Below, in pieces: positions 53,461-64,000 of a stretch of DNA of 64,000 nucleotides. Both the position numbers and the translations under genes were made by a program. The notes below the pieces were generated by a model. The model ran no database searches. It saw only the letters and a list, made by a program, of their open reading frames with translations, and was not told the origin of the DNA. Where the stretch lies: assembly GCA_026315105.1 (NCBI GenBank), contig CM048750.1, positions 167,242,549-167,306,548 on the forward strand, read 5' to 3'. This DNA is from Locusta migratoria. Its lineage: Eukaryota; Arthropoda; Insecta; Orthoptera; Acrididae. The number at the start of each line of letters is the position of its first letter. Positions within the stretch are counted from its first letter, which is position 1.

Positions 53461-54208
53461 GTTTCTGTTTTCATGAGAAATACAACTGAAACGTTGTTTT
53501 TGCACAGGCTCATGAACGAGTAGAATCGTGGTGATGCAACACTTTTCTGATGTGTGTATGTATAAATGAAGAGCAAAATTCTGATTTAATAGAGTTCATA
53601 AATTATGTTCTTAGGGGCAGCATTTGCGTATTATAAATCTGTGTCAGGCAAAAGAAACCAATAACATGACCAAATATTACAGAACAAATTCTTAGACCTC
53701 GACGAATACTCAATTTTGGTTTACAGTGAAGCGGGTGGGAGAGGAAAGTACGAGGCGAATTTAGAAAGCCGGTTCAAATAGACGTGGTTTGCTCGTTCTT
53801 ATTAAGATAAAGAGGGCCACACAGGCTAGACACGGTGAACTGCATGAAAACAGTCTTCGGGCCGAAAACCAAAAATTACACTTTTATATATTTTACAGTT
53901 GTTGTTGTTATGAAAATCGTAGTCACCGAAGCTTGATCCACAAAACTGTCTTCGTTAAGATTGTATTTGCTCACTGTTTCATATGACGGCGAGCTTCAGC
54001 ATATAGACCGTCTTTGTTCCACCAATACAAGATACGTCCGTCTCAGGTGTTTCCGAGTTCTCACTATGGATATCGACAATCGTAGCATGACACTTTGAAG
54101 GAACGCCGCTTTCAAACCATAGATACGTAAACAGATTAACAGTTCTCATTTTTTTAAATGTAATACCCACCTCGGCTACAATGCGAACGGAGTCCTATTT
54201 TGCCACTC
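53461..54208. other. Nothing recognised
   Basis: No supported feature. Confidence 0.4.
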
Positions 54209-54216
54209 CTTTGATA

Positions 54217-54699
54217 ACGAAAAAAAAAATGTTCAAATGTGTGTGAGGTCTTATGCGATTAAAAATCGTGGTCATCAGTCGCTAGACTTACACACTAATT
54301 ACTTAACTAACTTACGCTAAGGACAACACAAACGCCCATGCCCGAGGGAGAATTCGAATCCCCGACCGCAGCGGCCGTGCAGACCTAGACTGGCGCGCCG
54401 CAGACCACATCTACATCTACATCTACATGGGATACTCTGCAAATCACATTTAAGTGCCTGGCAGAGGGTTCATCGAGCCACAATTATACTATTTATCTCC
54501 CATTCCATTCTCGAATAGCGCGCGGGAAGGAAGAACACCTGAATCTCTCTGTTCGAGCTCTGATTTCTCTTATTTTATTCTGATGATCATTTCTACCTAT
54601 GTAAGTGGGAGTCAACAATATATATTCGCATTTGGAGGAGAATGTTGGCGATTGGAGTTTCGCAAGTAACCCAAGTAACCACTCGGCCACTGCGGCCGG
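54217..54699 (-). repeat. SINE-A variant split by a LINE fragment
   Basis: Tail and B-box part at 54229-54412 and the terminal head piece CACTCGGCCACTGCGGCCGG at 54680-54699. CTTTGATA is duplicated at 54209-54216 and 54700-54707. The interruption is the LINE fragment at 54409-54668. Confidence 0.85.
54409..54668 (-). pseudogene. LINE ORF2 C-terminus with (TAGATG)n tail, nested in a SINE
   Basis: The minus strand reads LAKLQSPTFSSKCEYILLTPT, YIGRNDHQNKIREIRARTERFRC and FPRAIREWNGR, the C-terminal signature FxPRAIREWN of CR1/Jockey-like LINEs. The tail is CATCTACATCTACATCTACAT on the plus strand. It is a very short 5'-truncated copy. ACCAC at both edges is a weak duplication. Confidence 0.82.
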
Positions 54700-54815
54700 C
54701 TTTGATAGTGACAACGAGGAAAATGCACACAGCTATACTACAATTCTCACTAAGAGGTTACACCTTTCGTTTCCTTGAATCATTTCAAGAAAACTCCTGT
54801 TGGTCAGGCCGCGAT

Positions 54816-54903
54816 GGAGTGGCCGAGCGCACTAAGGCGCCTTGCTGCGAAGTGCGCGGTTGCTAGCCGTCTGAGGTTCGAGTCCTACCTAGGGCGCGCG
54901 CGC

Positions 54904-54949
<46 letters not shown>

Positions 54950-55042
54950 GTGTGTGTGTGTGTGTGTGTGTCTCCTTAGTTTAAGTAGTTTGTAATTCTA
55001 CGGACTGATGACCATAGCAGTTTGGCCAAATAGGTTTACAAA
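54816..55042 (+). repeat. SINE-B copy with CT and GT microsatellites
   Basis: Head GGCCGCGATGGAGTGGCCGA, B box GGTTCGAGTCC, then (CT)n at 54907-54945 and (GT)n at 54947-54971, and the usual tail. Again a simple repeat has grown at the same internal position. Confidence 0.9.
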
Positions 55043-55799
55043 CCTTATCCTGTTTATCAGTAATGAGTTGTTCTGGTTATTTCGTGTCATTATGTTGCCT
55101 CTGAAGTTTTAATGCACAGTAGTTGACTACGTCGAAACACGCAAGTCAAACCAGCTCAGTACTAATCCGATTAATATTTCACGCAGTGTTAAGAATTTCG
55201 CCATCGTCCATGACAGATGCCGTGTCGAAGGTTTGAGGAACACCATTTTATAAACGAAGGCCGAAGCTGCGTCAGGCTCCCTAATTTGTCTGCAGAAATA
55301 GGATAAGTACAAGTAACTTATGCTGTAGAGTGATTATCCCACCACACAATCCATTCACGGAGGCAGTCCTTCGCCATACACATCGTTAACATTCCCGAAC
55401 ACCAGTACACGTCCTGCAATTTAAAATACATTAGAGTCCTGAGAGCTCCCTGGAAGTTGCGTCAATTTAGAGTACTCCGAATGCTGTGATGTTGTCCTAC
55501 ATAGTTTCTACAGCTATATATCTATGATCTTTTCAGTGTTCCTCAACTTGTGGGTGGTGAAGTCTTGCTGTGGAGGGGAAAAGGCGGTAGGTCAACGTCA
55601 CAGGAGGAAGTAGTTGCGTCATAAAGTAACCCGACCAGTGCGTGGTACAGGTGTAGAGTCACCGTAGTACAAAAACATAGGCTTAGTAAAAGTGCAATTT
55701 AGTTTATATTAATATGTTTCATAATAAATACACTGCGTTATAGATGAATAAATTCAAAGCCTGAAAATATTTTCAGCACTAATCTATAGCTATCATCAA
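55043..55799. other. Nothing recognised
   Basis: No supported feature. Confidence 0.4.
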
Positions 55800-55920
55800 C
55801 TTTCATTCCGTTATATTACCGAAGAAGAGGAATGCGAGAAGATGTGAAGATCACACTCATTAGTCTGATGAGCCATTCTCTGAAAATATATCTGAGAGTC
55901 AATGTGAAAAATTCATTGGT

Positions 55921-56197
55921 AATAAATAATTTTGTGTGGCTCATTGGCCTGGTGCAATTCTTTTAATTGGACGCCACTTCGTCGACTTGCGTTTCCCTAA
56001 ACTACCCCAGTTATCCAACCAGGGAAAGGGAACCTACAGCTTAACATGGAATCCGAACCACGTGTCGTTTCTGGCGACTCCCCCCATCGTTGAGAAGTGA
56101 AGGATGGTTAAAGTGCAGACTGATAAACTCAGAGGTCCGACCTGGTTTCTAACCCGCCACCCTTCGGATTCTAGTCGAGCACTTTACCAGGCCCGAC
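55921..56197 (-). repeat. SINE-D copy (further tRNA-derived type)
   Basis: 277 bp precisely bounded by AATTCATTGGT (55910-55920, 56198-56208). The minus strand head reads GTCGGGCCTGGTAAAGTGCTCGACT with a B-box-like GGTTAGAAACC. Its body differs from SINE-A, -B and -C. The duplication lies inside the RT frame, whose reading resumes when the insert is removed. Confidence 0.85.
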
Positions 56198-56380
56198 AAT
56201 TCATTGGTGATACACAGTTTGGATTTAGGAAAGGTTTAGGTACAAGAGAAGCAGTAGTCGCACTACAAGTTGTAGTACAAAACTGCTATGATCATGGTAA
56301 AAAATGTACGCCTCTGTTTTATTGACTACGAAAAACCATTTGGTAGAGTACAACATAATAAACTCAAGGAAATTCTCAAA

Positions 56381-56568
56381 AAAAAATGTTTATAGAGCTT
56401 ATGGGACTTAACTACGGGGTCATCAGTCCCTAAACCTACAAACTACTTATGAACTAGCTTATACAAAAGAAGACACAAATATCCATGCCCGAGGGATTCG
56501 AACCCCCGACGCAGCGGTCGTGCAGACCGTGACTGGCACGCCGCAGACCGCTCGTCCACTGCGGCCGG
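56381..56568 (-). repeat. SINE-A copy in the same LINE
   Basis: Flanked by the 16-bp duplication CAAGGAAATTCTCAAA at 56365-56380 and 56569-56584. Confidence 0.96.
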
Positions 56569-57580
56569 CAAGGAAATTCTCAAAGGAATTGATACAGATT
56601 ATAAAGATATCCGCTGTATAGATAATTTATATTGGAATCAGACAGCGCAGGTCAAATTTGATAATGAGGTCATATACTTTATCAATATATGCAGAGGAGT
56701 CCTGTTATTTAACTCAGAGAGTATTTTTCAAGAGGCACTTGATGATGTAGAAAAAGGCATAAAGGTTAACGGAATGTATATCAACAACATTCGCTATGCT
56801 GCTGAGACGGTATTGATTGCTGATCATTTAGATGACCTCCAACAACTTGTCAACATAGTAGGAGATTACAGAAGTACTCTAGGTCTAAATATTAACACCA
56901 AAAAGACTAATTTTATGATTGTCACACGAGAGTCCAACTCAAAGATGAAAATCTATAATTTCAAGGATATGTACTACAAAGAGTCAGCAAATTTAAATAC
57001 CTCGGAACCCGCATTTTGAAGACTGGCGAACAGCCTTAGAAATAAGATGTCGCATAGAGAACACCCGAAACGCCTTTATAAAATTTAAGAACATTCTTAC
57101 AAGCACAGGCATAGACCCAAACCTTAGACTCCGATTTGGAAAATACTACATTTGGTCCGTGCTTGTATATAGCTCTGCAGGATGGACACTAAATATGTCA
57201 ACAACGAAGAAGTTAGAGACCTTTGAAATGTGGATTTATGGCAGGATGCTTAAAATACCGTGGACTTCAAGAAAAACCAACACCAAAGTTCTGGAACGAA
57301 TGAACAAGCAGCGAGAATTGTTGACAGTGCTGAAAAGAAGAAAAAATGCATACCTAGGGCATATAGTAAGAAACACCAAATATATTCTCCTACAGTTAAT
57401 AATAGAAGGGAAGATCGAAGGAAAAAGAAAACGAGGACGAAGAACAACATTCTGGTTAGACAATATAAAGCAGTGGACAGGACTACGAAGCTACTTCATA
57501 CTGCAGAAGAAAGATGCGTCATGTGGTCGCGAACATCCATTAATGGATAAGCAGCAGCAGTAGCAGCAGAAGAAGAATCT

Positions 57581-58468
57581 ATAGCTATATGAGCAAGTTG
57601 CAAAATATAATTTCGAGAAAAAGAAATTCACATCTTTACAAATTAATTACACAGCGGGATCTTGCTCAGCGAGCATAATTCACTTCTAAGCCTTAACTGA
57701 ACTACTAAACTCTCGTTAGGAAACATAGATTTTTCTATCGAAAATCATATTGGAATAATATGTATACCTTTCCGAAAACTACGCAAAAATTCATACTACC
57801 ATGTATAATGCTGAACATTCTTTTGAAAGGAAGTTGTATCAACAAAAGAAAATTAAAACCAGTACTTTTCAAATGACACACACAGTTGTGTTACGATTCC
57901 TTGCGGGTGGGAGAGGAGAGGGGGTCAAGAGAATATTTTTACTTAGAAGAGGTTGCGTATTCAAACAGGTTAAGGAACACAGTTCTACTTTAACATCACA
58001 CAATTATTACACTGCTACCATTACCGAGAGGCCTAGATTAACAAATGGAAAGGAGCGATTTTGCCGCATAACTATTACCACCTGCAAGCCATAGACGTAT
58101 GCGGTAACAACAGCTGTGCAGTTGAGCAGTGATTTCCTCCTCATGTCTTTCGACAAACCGCAGCATCGAGTTTGCCTTTACGTTCCTAATGGCTTCTCAT
58201 TTTCGCTATTAGCTTCAGCCATTACAAAGACGGAAAAGAATCCCAATAGTTACGTCTGCGGCCGAAACTGTCGTCTGCCAGTGATATAAGAACGCAGTTC
58301 AACACAGAGGGCGCGACCAAGTTCGCTCTCTGACTGGCTGATGCTCTTTTGTAGCTACAGTAAATAACTAGCTGCTAGTCACTTTGTTATTATGTTTTAT
58401 AAAACATGACACTTTCCTGTCCAAAATTTTTATTTTACTTGCTACCTGTTTCGGTTTTTAACTATCGT
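57581..58468. other. Nothing recognised
   Basis: AT-rich. The 97-codon frame at 57801-58094 shows no family features. Confidence 0.4.
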
Positions 58469-58476
58469 CTCGCAGA

Positions 58477-59918
58477 CAGGGTTGGCAAAAATCTGTTTAA
58501 TTTAAAAAACAACAAAACAAACAGATTTTTTGTTTTAAACTGGTATTTTTGTTTAAAACACGTTTAAATCAATGTTGACAACTGTAATGTTTTGAACAAA
58601 GTGTTTTAAACGAATTACCGTGTTTATTCAAAAAATTTCGTGAGCACGTATTTTGCCGACCCTACTTTTCAATCCTCTCATAATTTGCAAATCGTATACT
58701 TTAGCATTCAAGATTTTCAAAAACAGGTTAAATTATCTTTCGTACAACTTTCTTGAGACGGTAAGGATTATAGAAGCCATGGTTAAGCGATTTCATTATC
58801 CTTTATGGAATATGTTATATTGTTATGCGTATTGCGCTAAACCTTACAAATTTATGCAGCTACAGGCTGCACGTAAACATATAAAAAAGTTGAAGTATGG
58901 TTGGATCTTAAAGATTTTTTTTAAAAATATAACAGCCCTAACCCTGGGTATCTGGCTCACTTTACAAAACACTATACTACTGCCATGACAAATGCTCATT
59001 ACTTAGCCAACATTATGGACCGTCGCTTTAAGGGGGAAAGAATTAACGAAGAAGAGTACGAAGCTGCTATAGAATATGCTACAGTTTACCATCCAGGCAC
59101 AATGCCAGATTTTATTAAGCTTAAAGCCAAATGTTCATCTTTCGAGGCATATTTATTTAGTCATGAAACTCTTGTGAAAATAAAACATAGTTTGGTGGAT
59201 GTCATTGGGAAACAGTATACACCCGGCAACCTTAAGTCTTGAGAGTGCTGTGGCTTCAACAGCTGGTACTGAACGCGTTTTCTCAACCTTTGGGTTTGTA
59301 CACAGTAACGTACGAAACAGATTAGGGACCGAAAAGAGTGGTAAGGTTGTTAGTGTGTTTCGAGCAATCAACCAAAAAGTAGAAGTAGAAGTAGAAGATG
59401 AATAAGAAAGAGAGACTTTCACACTAGGTGTACCGTCAATTTTTCATTTTCAATTTATTTTTAACAAAAGTGCTTTCTTAACAAATCTGTACAGTGTTTT
59501 TTTTTAAAGCAAACATGTTTATTATGAATTGTCTCATTTAAATTGTTTTCATAGCAAAGCCGTTGTTTTTAAATATATTGTTTTACAAAAGTGATGTTTG
59601 TATCAACAAAACATATTTTTGTTTGTACTGTGCTGCTATTCATCTAATTTTTTTTTTTTTGGCAATAAGTGTAAGTATTTTTTTTTTTCAAAATTTTATA
59701 CGCTTCATTTTAGAGACAAAACCCTACATACATGAAAGCTATAAGAAGTAAATTATAAAAATCACTTGGTTAAGTATGTACTTTTATTTGAAAAAATAAA
59801 AAAAATCTAATTAAAAAAAGTTTTGTTTTAAACAAATCATGTTTTAATCAATGAGCTTTATTTTAAACGTTTTAAACCAAGGTGTTTAAATCGTTTTGTT
59901 TTAAACATGCCAACCCTG
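58477..59918 (+). mobile_element. hAT transposon, internally deleted
   Basis: 1442 bp with a perfect 8-bp duplication CTCGCAGA (58469-58476, 59919-59926). Termini are CAGGGTTGGCAAAAAT and, inverted, CAGGGTTGGCATGTTT. Both subterminal regions are packed with TTTTAAAC/GTTTAAA motifs, probably transposase binding sites. The C-terminal part of a transposase remains inside. The clean duplications suggest a fairly recent insertion. Confidence 0.95.
58930..59404 (+). pseudogene. hAT transposase C-terminal part
   Basis: The plus strand reads NPGYLAHFTKHYTTAMTNAH then AHYLANIMDRRFKGERINEE and YATVYHPGTMPDF (58985-59110). After a frameshift near 59,230 comes TAGTERVFSTFGFVHSNVRN with RLGTEKSGKVVSVFRAIN (59250-59380). 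The latter is the hAT dimerisation domain (hATC). The N-terminal zinc finger and the first catalytic residues are missing, so it depends on another source of transposase. Confidence 0.85.
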
Positions 59919-60088
59919 CTCGCAGATATACAACTTACAAGAAGTTATAAAGTAGAGATGTTCATAAAAAATGGTAATAAGGCCAGTTGCACATCATACA
60001 TTAAGTCAGGATAAAATATTGTAGTGTTCATATTGATGTGAAACATTTGAGCCATAATATAAAAGACAACAGAACTGAACACCGTCCC

Positions 60089-60262
60089 ATACAGGCCCTG
60101 AGGGCCCAACGGGTACCGACCAGCCACCTTGTCATCCTCCGAGGGAAGGCGCCACCATCTGCGGTATGGAGGGGGCGTGGTCAGCGCCCCGCACTCCCAG
60201 CCATTATGACAGTTTTCGTGACTGGAACCGCAACTTCTCAATCAAGTAGCTCCATTTTAGGT
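60089..60262 (-). repeat. 5'-truncated copy of the 5S-derived SINE
   Basis: GAGGGCCCAACGGGTACCGACC, CTTGTCATCCTCCGAGG and TCAATCAAGTAGCTCC parallel the body of the copy at 60775-61080. The 5S-like head is missing. Confidence 0.8.
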
Positions 60263-60774
60263 TTACAAGTATTTAACATTTGAATAACATCCACTCACTG
60301 GATTATCGGCCTTTGGTATGGTAACAACGGACAGGCTGTGTGTCATTTATACGATGCCTTTACCATTAATAGTCCACAATTTCATAATCAACATCTCAAA
60401 AATAGCAAAAAAAGAGAATTCACATTTACATAGCGCAGGCAATTTTTTTTTCTTTTAAGGTAACAAGCGCTTCTGATGGTCTGGTGACAGTAACCACTGT
60501 TTTTTCTTCACTATGGCCGTACTTTATTTGATTTTCAAGGAGTTGATACGTGCCCAAACTTTCACATGTCTCGAAAACCAAATAATGGAGTGATAATAAA
60601 CATATTTTTCCCCCTTGTGTGAAGAGACTATCTCGAGCCGCTAGGAGGTGTTGTCAACCGATTGGCGACAGTTTCCGCCATTACATTTAAATGCCATTTT
60701 CTTTCCTTCCCATATGTGGCGGGACACTTCTATCCCACCCCTCCAAAACTTGCTGCATCTATTGAAAGTCATCT
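60263..60774. other. Nothing recognised
   Basis: No supported feature between the two 5S-derived SINE copies. Confidence 0.4.
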
Positions 60775-61080
60775 TTTGCCGCGAGGGCCCAAGGGGTAAC
60801 GACCGGCCGCCGTGTCATCCTCTACCCTCAGGCGTCACCGGATTCAGTATGGAGGGGGCCGTGGTATGCGCCCCGGCCGTTATGTCAGTTTTCCAGACCG
60901 GAGCCGCTACTTCTCCATCAAGTAGCTCCTCAGTTGGCCTCACAAGGGCTGAGTGGACCCCGCGTACAGCCGGCTCGGCAGATTCGGACGGTTACCCATC
61001 CACGTGGTAGCAAATCCCGACAGTGCTAACTTCGGCGATCTAACGGGAACCGGTGTATCCACTGCGGCACGGCCGTTGGC
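60775..61080 (-). repeat. 5S rRNA-derived SINE (SINE3-like)
   Basis: Read on the minus strand from 61080, the first ~95 bases follow 5S rRNA: GCCAACGGCCGTGCC, GGATACACCGGTTCCCG, GATCGCCGAAGTTA, GTCGGG and TGGATGGGTAACCG, in the right order and spacing, covering the internal polymerase III promoter. A ~200-bp unrelated body follows (CTCAGCCCTTGTGAGGCC, GGAGCTACTTGATGGAGAAG, GACATAACGGCC). It is not a 5S gene because the 3' third of 5S is absent. A truncated sister copy lies at 60089-60262. Confidence 0.88.
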
Positions 61081-61338
61081 AACACACAACAGAACCCGAT
61101 TTAAAACATCATGCTACAAGACAGCCAAGCAACTTGGAAACAGATGTTGCCAGTTCACAATTATGAGCTAAATAGCTTGCACATACAAAAAAAGGCATTA
61201 AAATTACCGACGATAAATTTGAAAAGACGAATTCGAAAAAAATGATTGTAATTAAAACTACACGTTGGTAAAAGCGAAAAATTAGAAAACTTTTAAGAGT
61301 TGTAGTTAAATTTACTTACTGACAAAACTACAGTTGTA

Positions 61339-61379
61339 CAGGGTGTTACAAAAAGGTACGGACAAACTTTCAGTAAACA
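61339..61379 (+). mobile_element. mariner left inverted end, cut by the LINE
   Basis: TA then CAGGGTGTTACAAAAAGGTA resembles the ends of the DD41D-like mariners in this window (CAGGGTG...). The LINE tail begins immediately after, so the rest of the mariner should lie beyond the right edge of the window. Confidence 0.55.
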
Positions 61380-64000
61380 TTGTTGTTGTTATGGTCTTCA
61401 GTCCGGAGACTGGTTTGATGCAGCTCTCCATCCTACTCTATCCTGAGCATGCCTTTTCATCTCCTCATAAGAACGGCAACCCACATCCACTTGAATCTGC
61501 TTACTATACGCGTCTCTTGGTCTCCCTCTGCGATTTTTACCCCACACACTTCCCTCCAATGCTAAATTTACGATTCCCCGATGTCTAAGAATGTGTCCTA
61601 CGAAGCGATCCCTTCTTTTAGTCAGGGTAAGTCAAAAATTTCTTTTCTCGCCAATTTTGTTCAGTACCTCTTCATTAGTTATACGATCTACCCAACCTAA
61701 CCTTCAGCTTTCTTCTGTAGCACCACATTTCAAAAGCCTCTATTCTCTTCCTGTCCGCACTGCTTATCGTCCATGTTTCACTCCCGTACAAGGCAACACT
61801 CCACACAAATGCCTTCAGAAAAGACTTCTTTACCCTTACATTAATATTAGATGTTACCAAATTACTCTTTTTCAAAAATGCTTTTCTTCCCATTGCCATT
61901 CTGCATTTTATATCCTCTGTACTGCGACCATCGCATGTTATTTTACTACCCAAGTAACAAAACTCATCTACCACCTTCATTGTTTCGTTACCTAATCTAA
62001 TCCCTTCAGCATCGCCCGACTTTCTAAGACCGCATTCCATTATTTTTGTTTTGCTCTTGTTAATGTCCATTTGATACGCTCTCTTCAACACACTGTCCAT
62101 TCCATTCAACTGCTCTTCCAGGTCCTTTGCTGTCTCTGACAGAATTACAATGTTATCAGAGAAACGCAATGTTTTTATTTCTCCCCCCTGAACTTTACCT
62201 AATCCAAATTTTTCCTTGATTTCGTTCACCGCCTGCTCGATGTACAAATTGAATAACATCGGAGAAAGGCTACAACCCTGTCTTACTCCCTTCCCAAATG
62301 ATGCTTCCCTATCATGCCCTTCGAGTCTAATAACTGGGGTCTGGCTTTTGTACAAGTTGTAAATAACTCTCCTTTCCCTGTATTTTACCCCTGCTGACTT
62401 CAGAATTTGAAAGAGTGTATTCCAGTCAACACTGTCAAATGCTTTCTCCAAATATACAAAAGCTAAAAATGTAGGTTTACCTTTCCTTAATCTATCTTCT
62501 AAGAAAGACGTAAAGTGAGTATTACCTCCAGGGTTCTTATGTTCCTCCTGAATCCAAACTGATCTTCCCCGAAGTTAGCTTCTACCAGCTTTTCCATGCT
62601 CCTGTAGATAATTTGTGTTAAAATTTTGCAACCATGACTTATCAAACTGAGGGTTCTGTAATTTTCACACCTGTCTGCGCCTGATTTCTTTGGTATGGGG
62701 ATTATTACATTTTTCTTAAAGTCTGAGGATATTTCGCCTATCTCATACATCCTACACACCAGTTCAAATAGTCTTGTCATGTCTGGCTCTCCCAGAGACT
62801 TTAGTAGCTCTGAGGGTATGTCATCTACTCCTGGGGCCTTGTTCCGACCTAGGTCTTTCAAGGCTCTGTCAAATTCATCTCTCAGTATAGTAACTCTTAT
62901 TTCATCTTGATCTACTTCCTCTTCCCTTCCTACAACATCGTCTCTCAGTTCATTTCCTTTGGAGAGCTGCTCTATGTACTCTTTCCACCTTTCAGCTTTC
63001 CCTTCTTTGCTGAGAACTGGTTTCCCATCTGAGTTCTTGATATTCGTAGAGTTGCTTTTCTTGTCCCCAAATGTCTCTTTTATTTTCCTGTAGGCGGTAT
63101 CTACTTTTCCCCTTCTTATACATTCTTCTACAGATTTGCATTTGGCTTCTAGCCACTCCTGCTTAGCCATTTTGCACTTCCTGTCAATCTCATTTTTAGT
63201 CGTCAGTATTCCATTTTGCCTGTTTCATTTACTGCAGTTTTATATTTTCTCCTTTCATCAATTAAATTTAGTATTTCCTGTGATATCCACGGATTTTTTG
63301 TAGGTCTTGCCTTTCTACCTATTTTGTCCTCTGCTGCCTTCACTATTTCATCTCTCAATGCTATCCATTCCTCTTCTACTGTTTTATTTCCCGCTGTTTC
63401 TGTCAATTGTTCCCTCAATCTCCCTCTGAAATTCTCCAGAACTTCACTTTCCTTCAATTTATCTAAGTCCCATCTCCTTATTTTCCTACCCTTCTGCAGT
63501 TTTTTTCAGCTTCAACCTACAGTTCATGACTAACAAGTTATGGTCAGAGTCTATATCTGCCCCTGGGTATGTCTTGCAGTTTATAACCTGGTTCCGGGAT
63601 CTATGTCTTACCATTATAAAATCTATCTGATACCTTCCGGTGTCTCCTGGTCTCTTCCACGTATACAACCTTCTTTTGTGATTCTTAAACCACGTGTTTG
63701 CTACGATTAAATCATGTTCCGTGCCAAATTCTACCAGGCGACTTCCTCTTTCATTCCTCCTACCCAGTCCATATTCACCTATTATTTTTCCTTCTCTTCC
63801 TTTTCCTACTACCAAATTCCAGTCTCCCATCACAATTAAGTTTTCCTCTCCCTTAACTGTCTCAATAATTTCCTTTAGCTCCTCGTATATTTCTTCGATC
63901 TCCTCATCATCGGCAGAGCTAGTTGGCATATAAACCTGTACTACTGTTGTCGGTGTTGGCTTCGTATCTATCTTGACAATGATAATGCGATCACTGTGCT
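61378..64000 (-). pseudogene. RTE-like LINE, continues past the window edge
   Basis: Minus-strand non-LTR element. Endonuclease part (63486-63929): NLIVMGDWNLVVG, RRLYTWKRPGDTGRYQIDFI and SDHNLLVM, the APE motifs. Linker (63203-63457): KNPWISQEILNLIDERRK. Reverse transcriptase (62499-63170 and 61675-62451): NKAPGVDDIPSELLK, ENYRTLSLIS, EDQFGFRRN, EKAFDSVDWNTLF, GVRQGCSLSPMLFNLYI, then FSDN at the palm (62152-62163) where FADD is usual. The C-terminus is shifted near 61690 (RFVGHILRHRGIVNLALEGS). It ends with a short AAC-rich tail at ~61378-61390. Frameshifts and the palm change make it inactive, but it is only mildly decayed. Confidence 0.9.

Larger units (their letters stand above)
55800..57580 (+). 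pseudogene. LINE reverse transcriptase, interrupted by two SINEs
   Basis: Plus-strand non-LTR retrotransposon relic. It reads QFGFRKGLGTREAVVALQ (56215-56270), IRYAAETVLIADHL (56790-56830), NTKKTNFMI and a 134-codon open C-terminal part (57159-57563) with STTKKLETFEMWIYGRMLKI, KRRKNAYLGHIVRN and GKRKRGRRTTFWLDN. QFGFRxGxGTREA is the conserved RT finger-palm motif. The palm motif reads YAAE (56795-56806) instead of YADD, so it is inactive. It ends in a CAG-rich tail near 57550-57575. Two SINE insertions with 11- and 16-bp duplications split it. Confidence 0.87.

Noticed and set aside
61020..61080. 5S rRNA gene
   Set aside because: Only the first ~95 bases are 5S-like; the 3' end is replaced by an unrelated SINE body and a truncated sister exists.

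Overview
This window looks like gene-poor, repeat-packed DNA from a large insect genome, most likely an orthopteran (a grasshopper or locust). That assignment is an inference. It rests on dense tRNA-derived SINEs, Tc1/mariner, hAT and piggyBac relics, RTE-like and I/R1-like LINEs, a Penelope fragment and a 5S rRNA-derived SINE, with no bacterial-style gene packing. I found no host protein-coding gene, rRNA gene or functional tRNA gene. Almost every long reading frame belongs to a mobile element or lies antisense to one.

Layout. 1-15 kb: LINE relics broken up by SINEs, a tandem ~320-bp repeat (2.8-3.6 kb), a GC-rich patch (4.4-5.1 kb), a two-unit tandem repeat (5.2-5.5 kb), a piggyBac-type MITE inside an RTE-like LINE (8.4-9.5 kb), a palindromic mariner derivative (9.6-10.1 kb) and SINE-in-SINE and MITE-in-SINE nests. 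15-25 kb: Tc1, piggyBac and hAT transposase relics, a second palindromic Tc1 derivative (16.7-18.1 kb), a mariner carrying a SINE, and a LINE with an RNase H domain. 27.4-31.4 kb: two copies of one non-coding transposon with 8-bp target duplications, in inverted orientation. 31.9-34.8 kb: a DD41D (rosa-like) mariner carrying a SINE and a LINE. 35-45 kb: MITEs, a tRNA-related composite repeat, a Penelope fragment and a Harbinger-like insertion in a LINE. 45.4-51.3 kb: a complete Ty3/Gypsy retrotransposon with identical LTRs and one 1655-codon Gag-Pol frame, the only apparently intact protein-coding element. 51-64 kb: a Tc1 relic, nested SINE/LINE insertions, a hAT deletion derivative with perfect 8-bp target duplications, 5S-derived SINEs and a long RTE-like LINE running off the right edge.

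Target-site duplications give a layered history: LINEs and mariners are oldest, SINE-B came next, then SINE-A and MITEs, with the Gypsy element among the latest. Two SINE families are labelled here by sequence: SINE-A (head reads GGTGGCCGAGGGGACTGAGG, about 200 bp) and SINE-B (head reads GGTGGAGTAGCCGAGCGGTC, often with an internal GT run). No previously unknown functional system is evident. The strongest unusual signals are the palindromic (3'-end-only) Tc1/mariner derivatives, the paired inverted 8-bp-TSD elements, the 5S-derived SINE and the intact young Gypsy element.
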